A stretch of 64,000 bases of DNA from Spironucleus salmonicida (lineage: Eukaryota; Fornicata; Diplomonadida; Hexamitidae): contig CM035316.1 in assembly GCA_000497125.2 (NCBI GenBank), forward strand, positions 1,316,001-1,380,000, given 5' to 3'. Shown piece after piece: positions 21,607 to 32,614 of this stretch. Made by a program: the position numbers and the translations under genes. Each line of letters begins with the position of its first letter. Positions within the stretch are counted from its first letter, which is position 1. The notes under the pieces were generated by a model. It was not told the DNA's origin, did not search any database, and saw only the letters and a list, made by a program, of their open reading frames with translations.

Positions 21607-22695
21607 ATGCTTAATCAGAGCACTGATGGTATTCATAAGGACGACCAGCAGCAGTTCCTGAATTTGGTGGGAAAGTTGTTTGAGAACGACATCGAGTCAT
21701 TCAATTACTAGTTTATTCCGATAGATTAGTCGCACCACCAGTTCGTGTGCGATAAGTGCACGAATTTCTTGCAGAAGCACATCCTCATTATGCCTTGCAG
21801 CCACACCGTATGCCAGCGGTGTGTTCTGGCGCACCAATGGGACCAGATCACCTGCCCTGTCTGCGATGCAATAATACTGGATATGTAGTTCAACGAGCAG
21901 CTGTGCCGCCAGCAGCTCCAGACGCCCGTATACTGCTGCAATCTGGTGGCCAAGGAGGTGGAGGTCGCGCAGTACGGGAAGCAGGAGTACGATCTCGGCG
22001 CGAGGCATGCGGCGTTAGTTCCGGTTTTGAGCGATTTCAACGCGAATCTGTGCAAGGTTGAATAGGTCAACTACCTGCGGCAGGAGCGCAGATTCGAGAT
22101 TCTCCGCGACGGGGCGCAGGACCTGAGGCACTACCAGCTGCAGCTGTTTGAGTATTTTCCCGAGCAGGAGCGCAAGTTCCTGTTCAGCTGCGGCTGGGCC
22201 GGGCCCTATGCGGACCTCGCCGGGCACATCGCGAATGACTGCAGCCATACGCTGGTGGAGTGCGGGTACTGCGCGTTTCCAGTTGCGCGGCAGGTCCTGG
22301 AGTATCACAGGAAAGTTTGCTGCCTTTAGAACCAGCGATGCCTCCTTTGCTACAGACCGGTGCAGCTAGCGAAAATGTGCCACCATCAGGTTGGATGCTT
22401 GCAGACGTTACTGTCATATGATACGGCGAAGCTGGTGATACCCGTGGAATACAGCTACGACCTCGAACTCGAGTCGCTGGTGACCCGGATACAGCAGGGA
22501 ATTAGCAACCTCCAGAACCTGGTACTGAGGCTGGACACGAACAGCCAGGGCGAGGTAATCCAGTATTAAAATTCTGAGAAGGTTAGGCTTAAATCAAATA
22601 TCCAAAACAAGCCATTTTTCCATTACATCTACGAAAAACATGTGCTATTGTTTCAAGTAATTGTTATATTACTATTTTATTTATGTTTATTATGA
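21607..22695 (+). CDS. RING + TRAF-type zinc finger protein with C-terminal membrane segment
   Basis: 362 residues. A C3HC4 RING lies at ~48-88 (CDKCTNFLQ, MPCSHTVCQRC, CPVCD). TRAF-like Cys/His units follow at ~190-260 (FSCGWAGPYADLAGHIANDC, CGYCAFPV, YHRKVCC, CLLCYRPVQLAKMCHHQVGC). A helical segment follows, and the last ~20 residues (HVLLFQVIVILLFYLCLL) form one transmembrane helix ending at the stop, so the protein is probably tail-anchored with the RING in the cytosol. It is a likely E3 ubiquitin ligase or TRAF-like adaptor at a membrane. Codons are strongly G/C-ending up to ~22565, then switch abruptly to AT-rich for the tail. Confidence 0.8.
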
Positions 22696-22819
22696 AACTA
22701 AAATGAAAGTCAATTTTATTTATAAAAAGAAATATAAAGATCTTTCTATTTATAGTATTTAATTTAAGAAGGGGATTGCTAATTTTAATACTTATTAAAA
22801 ATAAAATTTTCACTTAAAC

Positions 22820-25300
22820 TCAAACTACTTCGCCTAAAAATTCTTTTATTTCGTTTGCCGTATATTTTCCACAAGCAAATCCAACAAGCATTTATTCCAT
22901 TTTTTCTACGTCAAATTTATCTAAATTTATTTCACAACTTTGTGGACATTCATTTCCACCTCTATACCCTTAAAATTTCCTAGCAATTTAAATAATATGT
23001 TAACTAAATCCACATTTTTCTGCAACGTCTAATCCCTTGCTCTCAGTTTCACCTAGGCTTACTTTATAATTATTTTCACCCATTTTCCATTTCTCACAAT
23101 CTTTAAAGTCAGCCCATACCTCTTTTAAATGTGAAATACAAATAAACTTACCATTTCTGTTTTAGATTTCTTTTAAGCTAGCTACACTGAGTCCAAATCC
23201 ATCACCAAGGCTAGTACCACGACCTAGTTCGTCAATAACAACCAAACAATCATTTTAACAACCAATTAGTGCAGTATTTAAGGCATTTACCTCATTTGCG
23301 AATGTACTCATTTTACTATTGATATCATCAGAATTAGCAAAACAAGTACGTAAGGATTTTATTGGTTTGAATTCACAACTTTAGAATGGGCCTGGAATTC
23401 CAATTTAGGATAGGAATATCGAAATTGAAATAGCTTTTAAAAGTGTTGATTTTCCACCAGAATTTGCACCAGTAATAAAAATGGAATTTGAATTAAGTTT
23501 AAATGAATTTTTGATTATATTAGTTGAATTTTGTAGCAGAATTGGATTAAAAAGGTCTGTTCCGTTAAAAAATTCATTTGAAAAAATTGCTAAATTAAAT
23601 TGGTAAATTGACGAAATTTATGCCGCAGACGCAAAAAAATCTATAAAACCAACAGTTTTAGAGAAATTTAACACTGGAGTTGAAAATTGAAATTACTGTC
23701 TCTTTAAATTCACAATAAATGGTTAGGAACACTCCTTGTAATCTGATATTAGAGCAAAAAATCGTTCAGATAGTGGTTTTAAAATAGAAGTTGTGAATCT
23801 AATTCCTAACTTAGCTCTTTATTGCACTATAGAAAGTTAAAGATCATTATCATCACATAGGTCTTAAATTTCTTATGAATATGCAAGAACTTTTGTTTAG
23901 ATTGTTAGTTGCTTATTAAAAATACTAAATCGAAAATGTGTTTAAATAGTAGCTAATTTGGTTAAAAATAAATTTAAATGTGATATCATATCTTAGTAGA
24001 CTAATTACATATTATGAAAAATTTATATTAGATTTTCATCAATATTTGGATTCAGGAATACTTCGTTGAAATTATCTATTAAATCAAAAATTTAATCATT
24101 AGGCATAATATTATCATTTATTAGATCAGATAGAGAAGAAAGATTAATTTAAGTATCATTAGTAATGAAATGTTCAAATTCTGGGATAAAGTTATCTTAT
24201 ATAATAGAATTAAGATAGTATAAAAATTCGGGAGCTTCTTATAAATATTGTCTTAAAATTAAATTTTCTCTTAAAAATGAATTAGTTTATTTAATAAAAA
24301 TATTATTATACGTTCTATGTAAATTTATACATTTCTTTAGTAATTCCTTTGGATTCTAATTCGATATTTTCTAATAAACTATTTATCTAATTAAAATTTA
24401 ATTTTATTCCGTTAATACTTACTTAAAACAATTATCAGTGATCATTTTCCCACTATCAGTAATAGTCTTTTTAGAATACAGTTATTTTATATCAGGTAAA
24501 TCTAGTTATATTAAATCTTATTGGCTAATTTTTAAAAATTAGTCTATATCTGCTGTAAGAATCTCGAAATAGTCTAAATTTAATAAATCTGTGCTTATCT
24601 ATGTCTCTTGAAAAACATCACCAATAATAGGAATCAAGTAATCAAATTAATCTAGGTAAATATCCTTTAATTTTAATCGTAGGTGTATATTTATATCGAT
24701 TTTAATACCATCTTTAATTTCTTTATAAAATATATTCATTGAATCAAATATTTAGGTCACAGTATAATCAAGAGACTTAAAATTTACTTATTTAACATTA
24801 ATTTAGTTTAAAAGACTGGTAGTTTTAGTCAACATTAAATCATCTATAACTTAAACAGCAATAAGCTATCTATTTGTAATAGCTAGTATACTAGAAATAA
24901 GTTCATAATTTTATTTCATAATAAATACAGCTGCAATTGAAATATCCTACTATGATGGAGTCAATACTTAAACTAATTCCATACTTTAGCCTTTTTAAAT
25001 ATAAAGATGAACTGGTAAATTTCTAGAAAATGCTAATGCTTGTGCAGGATTTAAATCCTAACTATGGAATATAGAGATGGATATAGTTTTATCAGGTAAA
25101 TTTTCAACAGAACATTCTGTTTATGATAGATAGTATTGTGATGATTCTTAAGGGGTAAAGTTTGGTGACACATAAAAATTTTCAAATGATATAAATGTTA
25201 CGAGCTCAAATTATTATTTAGATATTTATTTGAAGAAAGATGGTAAATCCCTTAAAAGATCTTAGAGTTCTTATTATGATACTGTATTATTTAGTTACAT
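22820..25300 (-). CDS. MutS homologue, possibly meiotic MSH4-type
   Basis: 826 residues. The C-terminal ATPase domain is complete: Walker A FITGANSGGKSTLLKA (~610), the ST-F motif region (SDDINSKMSTFANEV), Walker B with signature VVIDELGRGTSLGDGFGLS (~690) and CISHLKEVWADF at the position of the ATHFHEL box. The N-terminus has a MutS connector-like stretch (SSILAITNRQLIAVQVI) but no recognisable mismatch-binding domain I with its Phe-x-Glu motif. This fits MSH4 or MSH5 (crossover promotion) better than MSH2/MSH6. Its lever/clamp region is divergent, so subfamily is tentative. It lies between the two START copies. Confidence 0.8.
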
Positions 25301-25609
25301 TTCAACTAAAATAATAAAGGTTAAACTATATATAATACTATACTTTTTCGTAATTTGGAATATCAATATGAAATTCTATTGATTTGAATAAAATAAAATA
25401 AAGTAATACATTATAATAATTATATAAGAATGGTAATATAAACACTTTATTTTAGTTGAACCTATTGAATTAATATTTGCATATATACGAATATTTATTT
25501 AATTCAGATTATGGAGTTCAAAAAACCTATATTATAAAATCTTAAATTATTTTTAATAATCTCTTAAAATACTATTATTTCTACAAAAAGATTTTAATTT
25601 TCCTTTAAA
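25301..25609. other. AT-rich intergenic spacer
   Basis: 309 bp between the divergent MutS gene and START copy 2. It contains TATA-like stretches and a short open frame (from 25511) that is in frame with START copy 2 and would add 33 residues. I do not favour that start because copy 1 has the same length without it. Nothing else visible. Confidence 0.5.
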
Positions 25610-26311
25610 ATGGATAGAATTACAGATATGTCACAGAAGACTTACAATGATGTAATAGCATAGGAACCTGCTGCTTCTATAAAATGCTAGAAATTAATAT
25701 CACTAGATTTTGAAACCCCCAAGAAGTACGAGGAGGTGGTGGATATCTGGTATGCGACTGTTGAGGGATCCAAGTTCCAGGCCATGAAAGGCCAGGCAGT
25801 TGTGAATGCAGATATCTTAACGGTTCTTTCTGAGATCCACGACCTCACCGAATGCACTCCCGCCATGCCTGCTGAGTAGAAGGACGGAAAAGTTTGCAGG
25901 TACATATACTTCCCCAGCGACGAAGTCAGGGCCAACGTGCAAGCCATCAAGGACAAGAGCGGCGTTATTGAGGGTAACTCATACTTGTGCTACCAGCTCA
26001 TTGAGAGCCCTTCCGCCATGATTTCCCGCCGCGAGTTCTATATCACCAAAACCACATTCGACCAGTCTTCTGGTGGTGTTAAAAAGTTCGTTATCACTCA
26101 GAATAACCCTGAGGTGGATATAACGACCGCAGCTAAGGCAGTGCGTGGTTCCATGAGCTCCTGTATAGTCCTCGAAGCAGAGGGTGCCAAGACCAAGGTT
26201 ACTACCTACTTCCACGTTGACCCCATGGGTAGCATCCCAGCCATGATCTTCACGGGGTCCCTCAACAAGCAGAACAACTTCCTCGTCAAGCTCCTCAAGA
26301 AGTTCCAGTGA
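25610..26311 (+). CDS. START lipid-binding domain protein, copy 2
   Basis: 233 residues, the partner of the gene at 20627-21328. Residues 18-233 read the same as copy 1. The first 17 (MDRITDMSQKTYNDVIA) differ at nearly every position although the length is conserved. The two genes are therefore diverged paralogues whose bodies have been homogenised, or a recent duplicate with a replaced 5' end. Domain features are as for copy 1. The start aligns with that of copy 1. The different promoters and N-termini could give different expression or location. Stop context CAGTGACG, and the shared tract ends just before the ARP8 stop codon. Confidence 0.75.
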
Positions 26312-26327
26312 CGTGCCATTTCACTCA
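25658..26327. repeat. Inverted repeat arm 2 (START gene body)
   Basis: The mirror of 20611-21280, separated from it by about 4.4 kb containing the RING and MutS genes. The two arms have the same length with no gap needed. The tract covers almost the whole START coding region but not its first 16 codons. Confidence 0.9.
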
Positions 26328-26330
26328 GCA

Positions 26331-28349
26331 TCAAGGATATAAAAATGGGGCCTTTTCGATCCAGACCCTAGTTCCAATTCCTACATATTCCTCTTTACTT
26401 ACTGCATTTTCAATTACCCCATCAGTTAAACATAATAAAGCGCCTGCAAGCCAGGGTCCACCGTTATGGCTATCAAACCATTCATCGCGTAGAAGTTCTA
26501 TTTAAGGATATTAAAGCTTTAATACTTTATAAATCTCTTCTTATATGCCACCAACATATCCAATTCCGCCCATTAGTATCAAATTTGCACAAATTTCTTG
26601 AATTCGTTTTGCACTGGCAGCCTTTTCTTAGTCTTCAGTTTCAATATTTTTCGCCTCCTCAACACGGCGCCCTGCTTATCTTGCAAAAACTTCGTTTGCT
26701 AAATGAGATTTGTAAAGAAAGTCAATAAGACCATTTGTTAATTCGCCTATTGATCCTACACAGGTATCTGCGGAAAGATCTTCACTAAAGTCTAACATAC
26801 GTCTACCATTCACAATCATCTCACCTAATTCATTTCGTTCTAATTGGACTTTTGTAGTTTTTGGAACATCGCGTTGCTCACATGCTGGATCAAATGTTGT
26901 TCTTAAGTCTAAATATTGCACTGATCTAAGTTTTTAACTAGCAGCAGTTGGCTTAAGGGCCAAAGATGCACTTGCAAGACCTATTGGGCCCAATCTAAGC
27001 GAGAAATTGGAGCCAAAACTTGTAAAAGTACCATTTTAAGGAACTGGATAGTTAATACTGAAATTGACTTGATTATTATCATTTAGATTTAGAGAGAATG
27101 CTTATTACTAAAAAAGTGAAATTAGTGATTTACTAACTTAAAAAAGAATAAAATGCAGAGAAGATTTTTATATAGCTTTATCTAGTCCTTTAATATAAGT
27201 AGTAACATCTTCAGGAACACCTATTTATGACATTACAGATATATAATCTTCATCTTATAGATTCTTTATATCAAATAAAAATCCAAGCATTTGTGCGCTT
27301 TTCTCTAATTACTTAGAGTTTCTCATAAAAAATTAAAACCCACTAAGAATATTGAGTATATTCGAATGAACTGGTGCTTGTAGTCCATGAATCACGGGAT
27401 AGAATGGTTCTACACATGTAAGTGATGTTTTTTATAAACTACTTGAGAATACTAATCCACCACGACCAGTAACAGCACTTACCGCAACTGATTATTGAAT
27501 TAGTTCAACACCAGCAAAACCTAACTTATCAAAAAGTACCTCTTGCCATATTTTTAACTCAGTAGATCCGATGTCATCAGGAAGAATCACCATACAAATA
27601 TAGCTAGATAAATTATCTGGAAAAACACTAGGATCTAACTTTCTACGTTTATGAAATAAGGGTATATTGGATTTCGGTATAAGAGTTCTACCACCTGCAC
27701 CATAAATGTTATTAGATAATGCGTTAACAGTTTCATAATTAATTTCCTCAGGTTATTGCATATTTTATTCTACTGATTTCAAAATTTACTATGTAGCTTG
27801 TGATGCGGATGATGGAAATTCTATCATTTCTTACTTTTCAATTCCTTAGATTGACCTTCCTATAACCTCTTTCAAGAAATTAAAAAGTAATTCCTAAGTT
27901 GTAGTAGGTCTTGGAACCCCATTAAATTCATAATTCAAATGACCACCAGCAGTAAAAATTTAATGTATGTATTAATTTGCTTGTGGAGCTAAATTATAAC
28001 AGTCATCAGCAAAAATATAACCATCCGTCTGACTTATTAAACTAGGGACCTCTGATCGAGTCTTTGAAAACACATCTTCCGACGCCATTTAGTCTAGTCT
28101 TGCCGGCTTATTTTTAACAGCTTCAGCTAGAACTTTAGCTAAATCAACTTAATTAGATTCGTTGTGACGTAGCTTTAATAATATATTTTAGTTTTCAGCA
28201 TAGTATGTTGCCTCTTAATGTGGAAATGCTATAAAAGAAGCAAAATTTTACGGTTTATATTTTATTGCGACTGATACTTAAGTCTCAAGGTCATCTGGGT
28301 AAATTACTATCGTTCTGCAGCCTCTTTCTTATGCAAACTTAGGGAACAT
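26331..28349 (-). CDS. ARP8: Actin-related protein ARP8 (INO80 chromatin remodeller)
   Basis: 672 residues, larger than actin as ARP8 is. ARP8-like features in order: ASEDVFSKTRSEVPSLISQT, the strand ICMVILPDDIGS followed by KLGFAGVELIQQSVAVSAVT (subdomain 3, as in ARP8 'MGFSGIVVHQESV'), and TSLTCVEPFYPVIHG. Next comes the C-terminal ANLILMGGIGYVGGIQEEIY and NGGPWLAGALCLTDG, matching the actin-family 'GG...G' and 'W.GG.' boxes, with a final VWIEKAPFLYP. ARP8 binds nucleosomal and linker DNA in INO80. The second phosphate loop is replaced (GRGGLVFSSSLQKTS), so ATP hydrolysis is doubtful. A smaller actin-like paralogue cannot be fully excluded. Confidence 0.78.
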
Positions 28350-28474
28350 TCTTAGGAAGGAATAATATATATTTTTTATTAAAGTATAATAATTTAAATA
28401 AAAATATATACGCTAATTATGTATAAAATTTATAATATTTTTTGCGGAATTATCGTTCCCTTCTCTCCACAATC

Positions 28475-29770
28475 ATGTACAGCTAAATTATTTCTAGACT
28501 TAGATAATTAGACAGGTAAACCCAGCAGATATATGGTGACTATACAATTCTTCCTTTAGAAGAGAGAAATTAGGCCGTATTAGAAATGAACTGCATTAAA
28601 GATGAAGTTTCATAAATCTAGTAATAGGTTGTTGCTGCCATCGATCAGGATTATCAGTCGTCTCCTGAGGATGAAAACGAAATCACATAATTAATCATCT
28701 AGATTAATTAACGCTTTAACATGTTCAATACTCTCAGTTAACCATCTCACATAGCACCAACCTCTCCTATCAAAGCTAATTCTATGATCCCTCCTCATAT
28801 TTCTGTTACTTCTACTACGGAGTTAAATGATAATGTTAAGGAGCTTCGTGAATAACTGAAAATAATTCACTCTATGATCATTTAAGCTGAATCTGCTAAC
28901 CAAATCTCTTAATAGGAGCTTGAGGAAAGTAAATAAATTAAAGATATCTCTACTCTTGCTGTTACTCAATTAAAGAATACCACTGTTATTTAGAATTAAT
29001 ATCTTTAAACTGAGTTAGCTTCCATCCGTTAATAGCTTGTTGATGCTCTTGAAGAGAATAATGCCCTCAAGGCAAGCCTAGCTGAATTATCTATGACTAA
29101 TACTCAGCTTAATTCTGAGTGCCTTATCGGTAAATAGAACACTGATACTCTTTACGAAGAGCGTAAACGTACAACTGAAGATTTTGAACGTATCAAGGGA
29201 GATATGGATAGATGTAAGAATAAGTTTGATAACTTAAAATAGCTTTACGATTTTGAGGTTGCTAGCTACTCCACTTTCAGAGAAGATGCTTATAGAAAGA
29301 TTGCTACTCTTGAGGCCGAAAAGGAAGCCCTCCAATGCAATAACGAGCGTTTAGTCGAAAGATGCGATGAAATTGAAAGATGTGACATGGATTCTGCTGC
29401 TATTGAGGTTAAGCGTGCTGCCGTTACTATCAAACATTTGACTGATAATATTGTCTCTCTCTAAGATAGACTTTAGGAAAATAGATCTATGACAGTTGAT
29501 AATGCTGACAAATTAAAGGCTACTATTGCTGTTATTTCTGATGGTACTATATCTGGTGCTTTAGAAAGTGATCAAATTGAAAAAAGCTAATTGATGAAGG
29601 AGTTAAATGATAGCCGTTCCGAGCTCTAATAGTACAAAAGCATGCTTTCCAGCGTGACTAAAAATTCTGGACATACAACTAACAACAATTAATTCTAAGG
29701 TATAAATTTGCTCACTCCTAGCTAGGTTAAACAAGCTGAAGATTTATCTATGTCCGCTTCTAAGAAGTGA
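28475..29770 (+). CDS. Long coiled-coil protein, probably abundant
   Basis: 431 residues. After a short N-terminus and a Pro-rich spacer (SPIKANSMIPPHISVTS), residues ~130-400 are a nearly continuous coiled coil (LKNTTVIQNQYLQTELASIR, RTTEDFERIKGDMDRCKN). Codon choice is biased to GCT, TCT, CGT, GAG and CTT, unlike neighbours, which usually signals high expression. That profile suits a structural fibre or basal-body/cytoskeletal protein. No SF-assemblin or other signature was recognised. Stop context AAGTGAGAGTGAAC, i.e. two AGTGA units in tandem. Confidence 0.7.
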
Positions 29771-29972
29771 GAGTGAACTTTAAATATATTATTAATTTTG
29801 TTTAGTACATAATATTATTTATTTGACTCTACAAAAAGAACTACAAAGCAACATTCATCAGGGAATTATGCTCAGATTTATTGTATATTTAAATATTCTA
29901 TTAATATATTACTATTAATAGTATAAACTGCTTTAATTACATCTGTATTAACACAAATCTCTCACTGTCATA

Positions 29973-30719
29973 TCAAATTAAAGCTTTTGCTACTCCCTTT
30001 TTCCTGACTTCTGCAGCTTCCTCAGCATTCAAGATACCTTATTTGATTAATTCTTCAATACTACAATCGAATAATTCGTCAAGAACATCCTTTTCAGTAT
30101 AAATTTCTTCATAAAGTTATCCAACTTTAGGAGCTTATAATAAAATAGGAAGATACAGAGTTTTGTTGCAGCAAATATGAAGTTATTAAATATTATTAAA
30201 ATCGTGTGTTTCACCCTTTAATGCATTAATAGCACACTCTATGTTGTTTAAAGAATTATCTAAACTCCCTAAAGGAATAGAAAATTAGGTTCCATTAATG
30301 ATAGCACCAGAAAGGAATCTTGGGTTATTTTCATCTTCTACTGTAAATATAGGACGTTTTTCAAGAAATTTTGCTCCAAAATATTTTTCTAGTTTTGGAG
30401 CAATTTGTGGCGTTGTTATTATCGCTGAGTATTACTTTAACCACTGTTAGCGTAATTTAAAGTCTCTAAAAAGAACCTTACACTCTTCAAATGTTTTACC
30501 ATTGTTCGCATGAGAACTTTCATTGATTACTAAAGCGCGATCTGAGGCTTATGAAGGTGTAGCGAATTAAAAAGTATGATTTTATGGCTTATTTTAGAGG
30601 AAAACAACTAGTTAGTAAATGGGAGCTTCATCAAATAATGATGCCTTTTCTTTAGTTTATTGCGTGGATAGAGCTTTAATTGCTAGAATTGATTTATCAA
30701 TTAATTATTATGACTCCAT
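29973..30719 (-). CDS. Ribosomal L1-domain ribosome-biogenesis protein (RSL1D1/Utp30-like)
   Basis: 248 residues. The layout follows the L1-domain family of nucleolar proteins (human RSL1D1, yeast Utp30/Cic1). An N-terminal helix (SILAIKALSTQQTKEKASLF) precedes a strand (YQLVVFLQNKP) and FEECKVLFRDFKLRQQWLKQ. YSAIITTPQIAPKLEKYFGA corresponds to the 'FLADxRIxxxLPxxLGK' segment. Then come the L1 core GAIINGTQFSIPLGSLDNSL and LHICCNKTLYLPILL. It presumably binds pre-rRNA or a late pre-60S particle; the L1 fold without r-protein L1 hallmarks excludes a true L10a. A TATA/TTCACTTC promoter precedes the ATG at 30720-30770. Confidence 0.75.
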
Positions 30720-30770
30720 TGTGAAGTGAAAAAAGAAAGGTAATGGGAAATAATAAATATTATTATATCG
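30720..30770 (-). promoter_or_regulatory. Core promoter of the L1-domain gene
   Basis: Minus strand: GATATAATAATATTTATTA, ~20 nt, then TTTTTTCACTTCACA and ATG. It is one of the clearest copies of the recurring TATA-like plus TTCACTT pair. The ATG-proximal element is 4 nt from the start codon, implying an extremely short 5' leader. Confidence 0.45.
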
Positions 30771-30797
30771 TTATAAAAATAAACATTAAACGCAAAA

Positions 30798-31373
30798 ATG
30801 TCAAAAAAGCCGCAAACAGATTTATAAAAAATAACTGAATAGTTAGGTCAGTTGACAGTAGAAGAAAGAAGGCAAAAGAATACGGATGATAAACTTAGTG
30901 CTGCTTGGGATTACCTTGATTAGGATAAACTTGGTACCATAAATTGTGCAACACTGGCTACATTTCTATAGTAAGCTGGAGTAGTAGCAGATGAAGAGTA
31001 TATTTACGAATCAGTTTGCACATATAGACAATAAAAGCTTACCAAAAATGACTTTTTTGATAAACCAATTCTTTAAAAAATTGCTATTTCCTAGTCTGAG
31101 TTTAAAGAACTTATGGCTAAATATGGGCATAAAAAGGAAGAACTAGATGCTCTGAAGAAGGCATTTGCAGAATTGCAAAGGATTACCCCTAAGTTAAATT
31201 ACGAAAAAGGTGGTATAATAACAAACGAATTGTTTTAATAAATGAAATTATGGAATATAATGACAGAAGAATAAATTGACTATTGTAGATGTTTCTTTGG
31301 TTATAATAATAAATAAACAGACATTTTGGTTATTGAAAAATATTTCGAAAAATTAGAAGGTGACTTTTTATGA
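30798..31373 (+). CDS. EF-hand-like protein, probably ciliary
   Basis: 191 residues, helical. One helix-loop-helix (AAWDYLDQDKLGTINCATLA, residues ~35-54) follows the EF-hand pattern D-x-D-x-x-G-x-I with Asp, Asp and Gly in place; a second helical pair near 140-185 lacks the acidic loop. This resembles EF-hand-containing ciliary and dynein-regulatory proteins. One loop may still bind calcium. It starts MSKKPQTDLQKITEQLGQL and contains no membrane or zinc motif. Confidence 0.55.
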
Positions 31374-31389
31374 TATTCCTCACTTGCAA

Positions 31390-31944
31390 TCATTTTCTCC
31401 AATTATATTCTTCACCAGTAAGCATATTATATCCCAATCCAGATTTCTTCGCCAATTGTTCCTTTCTAGCCTGAGCAGCTACATAGTCTTTTTATGCTTA
31501 GTTCTCCAGCTCTTCTTATAATTAAGGATTGTGATATTCTCTAGTCAAAATATTGAAAGGTTCACCTGAAACATTTTTCTTACTACCTCTCGTTACTAAA
31601 TCTTATTGGTATCTTTCATCTTTCCCAATATCTTTCTCTTTATAAAATTAATCGCGTTGCCTGGCCATTTGTCCCATTTCTTACAGATATAAAGTTTTTG
31701 CATCTTTCTTTTATCTTTATCTCTGCCTTTCCATATCTTCAAACGAATCTCCAAATCTATTATGCTCATTATAACTTGTGGCTACAACTTATGCTTGATC
31801 GTGGCGTTCATAATTTTCAACTCTATTTTAAACACGTTATTTCTCCATCAAGTCTCGATTTTACGATATTCTACGATATTCACGAGTCTAGGGTTTAACA
31901 CGCATAGCTATTTCAATAAGTTCATCTGAAAGTTTGCGCGACAT
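31390..31944 (-). CDS. Basic axonemal-type protein, unknown
   Basis: 184 residues, very rich in Arg, Gln, Lys and Glu, with repeated short charged helices (MERQRQRQKKDAKTLYLQEM, MGQMARQRDQFYKEKDIG). Two motif-like strings fall near the end, FNILTREYHNPQ and GYNMLTGEEYNW. Such an L-T-G/R-E-Y repeat in a basic helical protein resembles microtubule-binding ciliary proteins, but I cannot name the family. The promoter has TTTACTTTC directly before ATG. Confidence 0.6.
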
Positions 31945-32170
31945 TTGAAAGTAAATAATATTAGTATGAATTATATATTAATATTAATTATTTAAACGTA
32001 AAATTAATTTTATTCAAAGATATGTTACCATCTTTTCATTTTTTTTGATTAATATTGGTGGGTTTGAATATCTATTGTTCAGTTGATAGCATATATAAAT
32101 AATATAGTCAATTAATAAGTATATATAAAAATATTAATAATCAATAACAACTGAATATTTTAATTATATA

Positions 32171-32557
32171 TCAATTTAAATTAAGCAGATTCATAAAATC
32201 AGGTATTCGAGATTCTGAAAATGAAAAGGACATTGATTGAGATAAATCTGGAGGCGGTTATATTTATTTTTCTATTTTTTAGCTGCATTGTTTTTTCATT
32301 TTTAGATAAACTTAAAATTTAAATCCTTAAGGTGCTTATTTGTGCCTTATTTTTAGATTTTAATAAGATTTTATTACCCATAGTCTATAATTTTATGAAG
32401 TGAGCAATAAATACACTCGTTTATTTCTATAGTAAGGTAATGTTTTAGTTTATAAAGAAATTTTTAATATAATATCAAAATCAAAATCTTTTTATATCGA
32501 TTAATGTATTATTTATCCTCTAAATTTAATTTAGAGCTGAAATTCATTATTTTCCAT
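32171..32557 (-). CDS. Small basic protein, unknown
   Basis: 128 residues, starting MENNEFQLQIKFRGQIIHQS. Strand-rich, basic N-terminal two-thirds (VYLLLTSQNYRLWVIKSYQN, GFKFQVYLKMKKQC) and a Ser/Pro C-terminal tail (PPPDLSQSMSFSFSESRIPD). It fills what otherwise looks like a 670-bp gap, and a plus-strand membrane-like frame at 32221-32403 is its shadow. No known domain recognised. Confidence 0.5.
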
Positions 32558-32614
32558 TTAAGTATATTTAATTATTTATATACTATATTAACCATTACTT
32601 TCAAAATCTAAATT

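Noticed and set aside
32221-32403. Plus-strand 60-codon frame that looks like a two-span membrane protein
   Set aside because: It is antisense to a better 128-residue minus-strand gene (32171-32557); hydrophobicity is expected on the complement of Lys/Asn/Gln-rich AT sequence.
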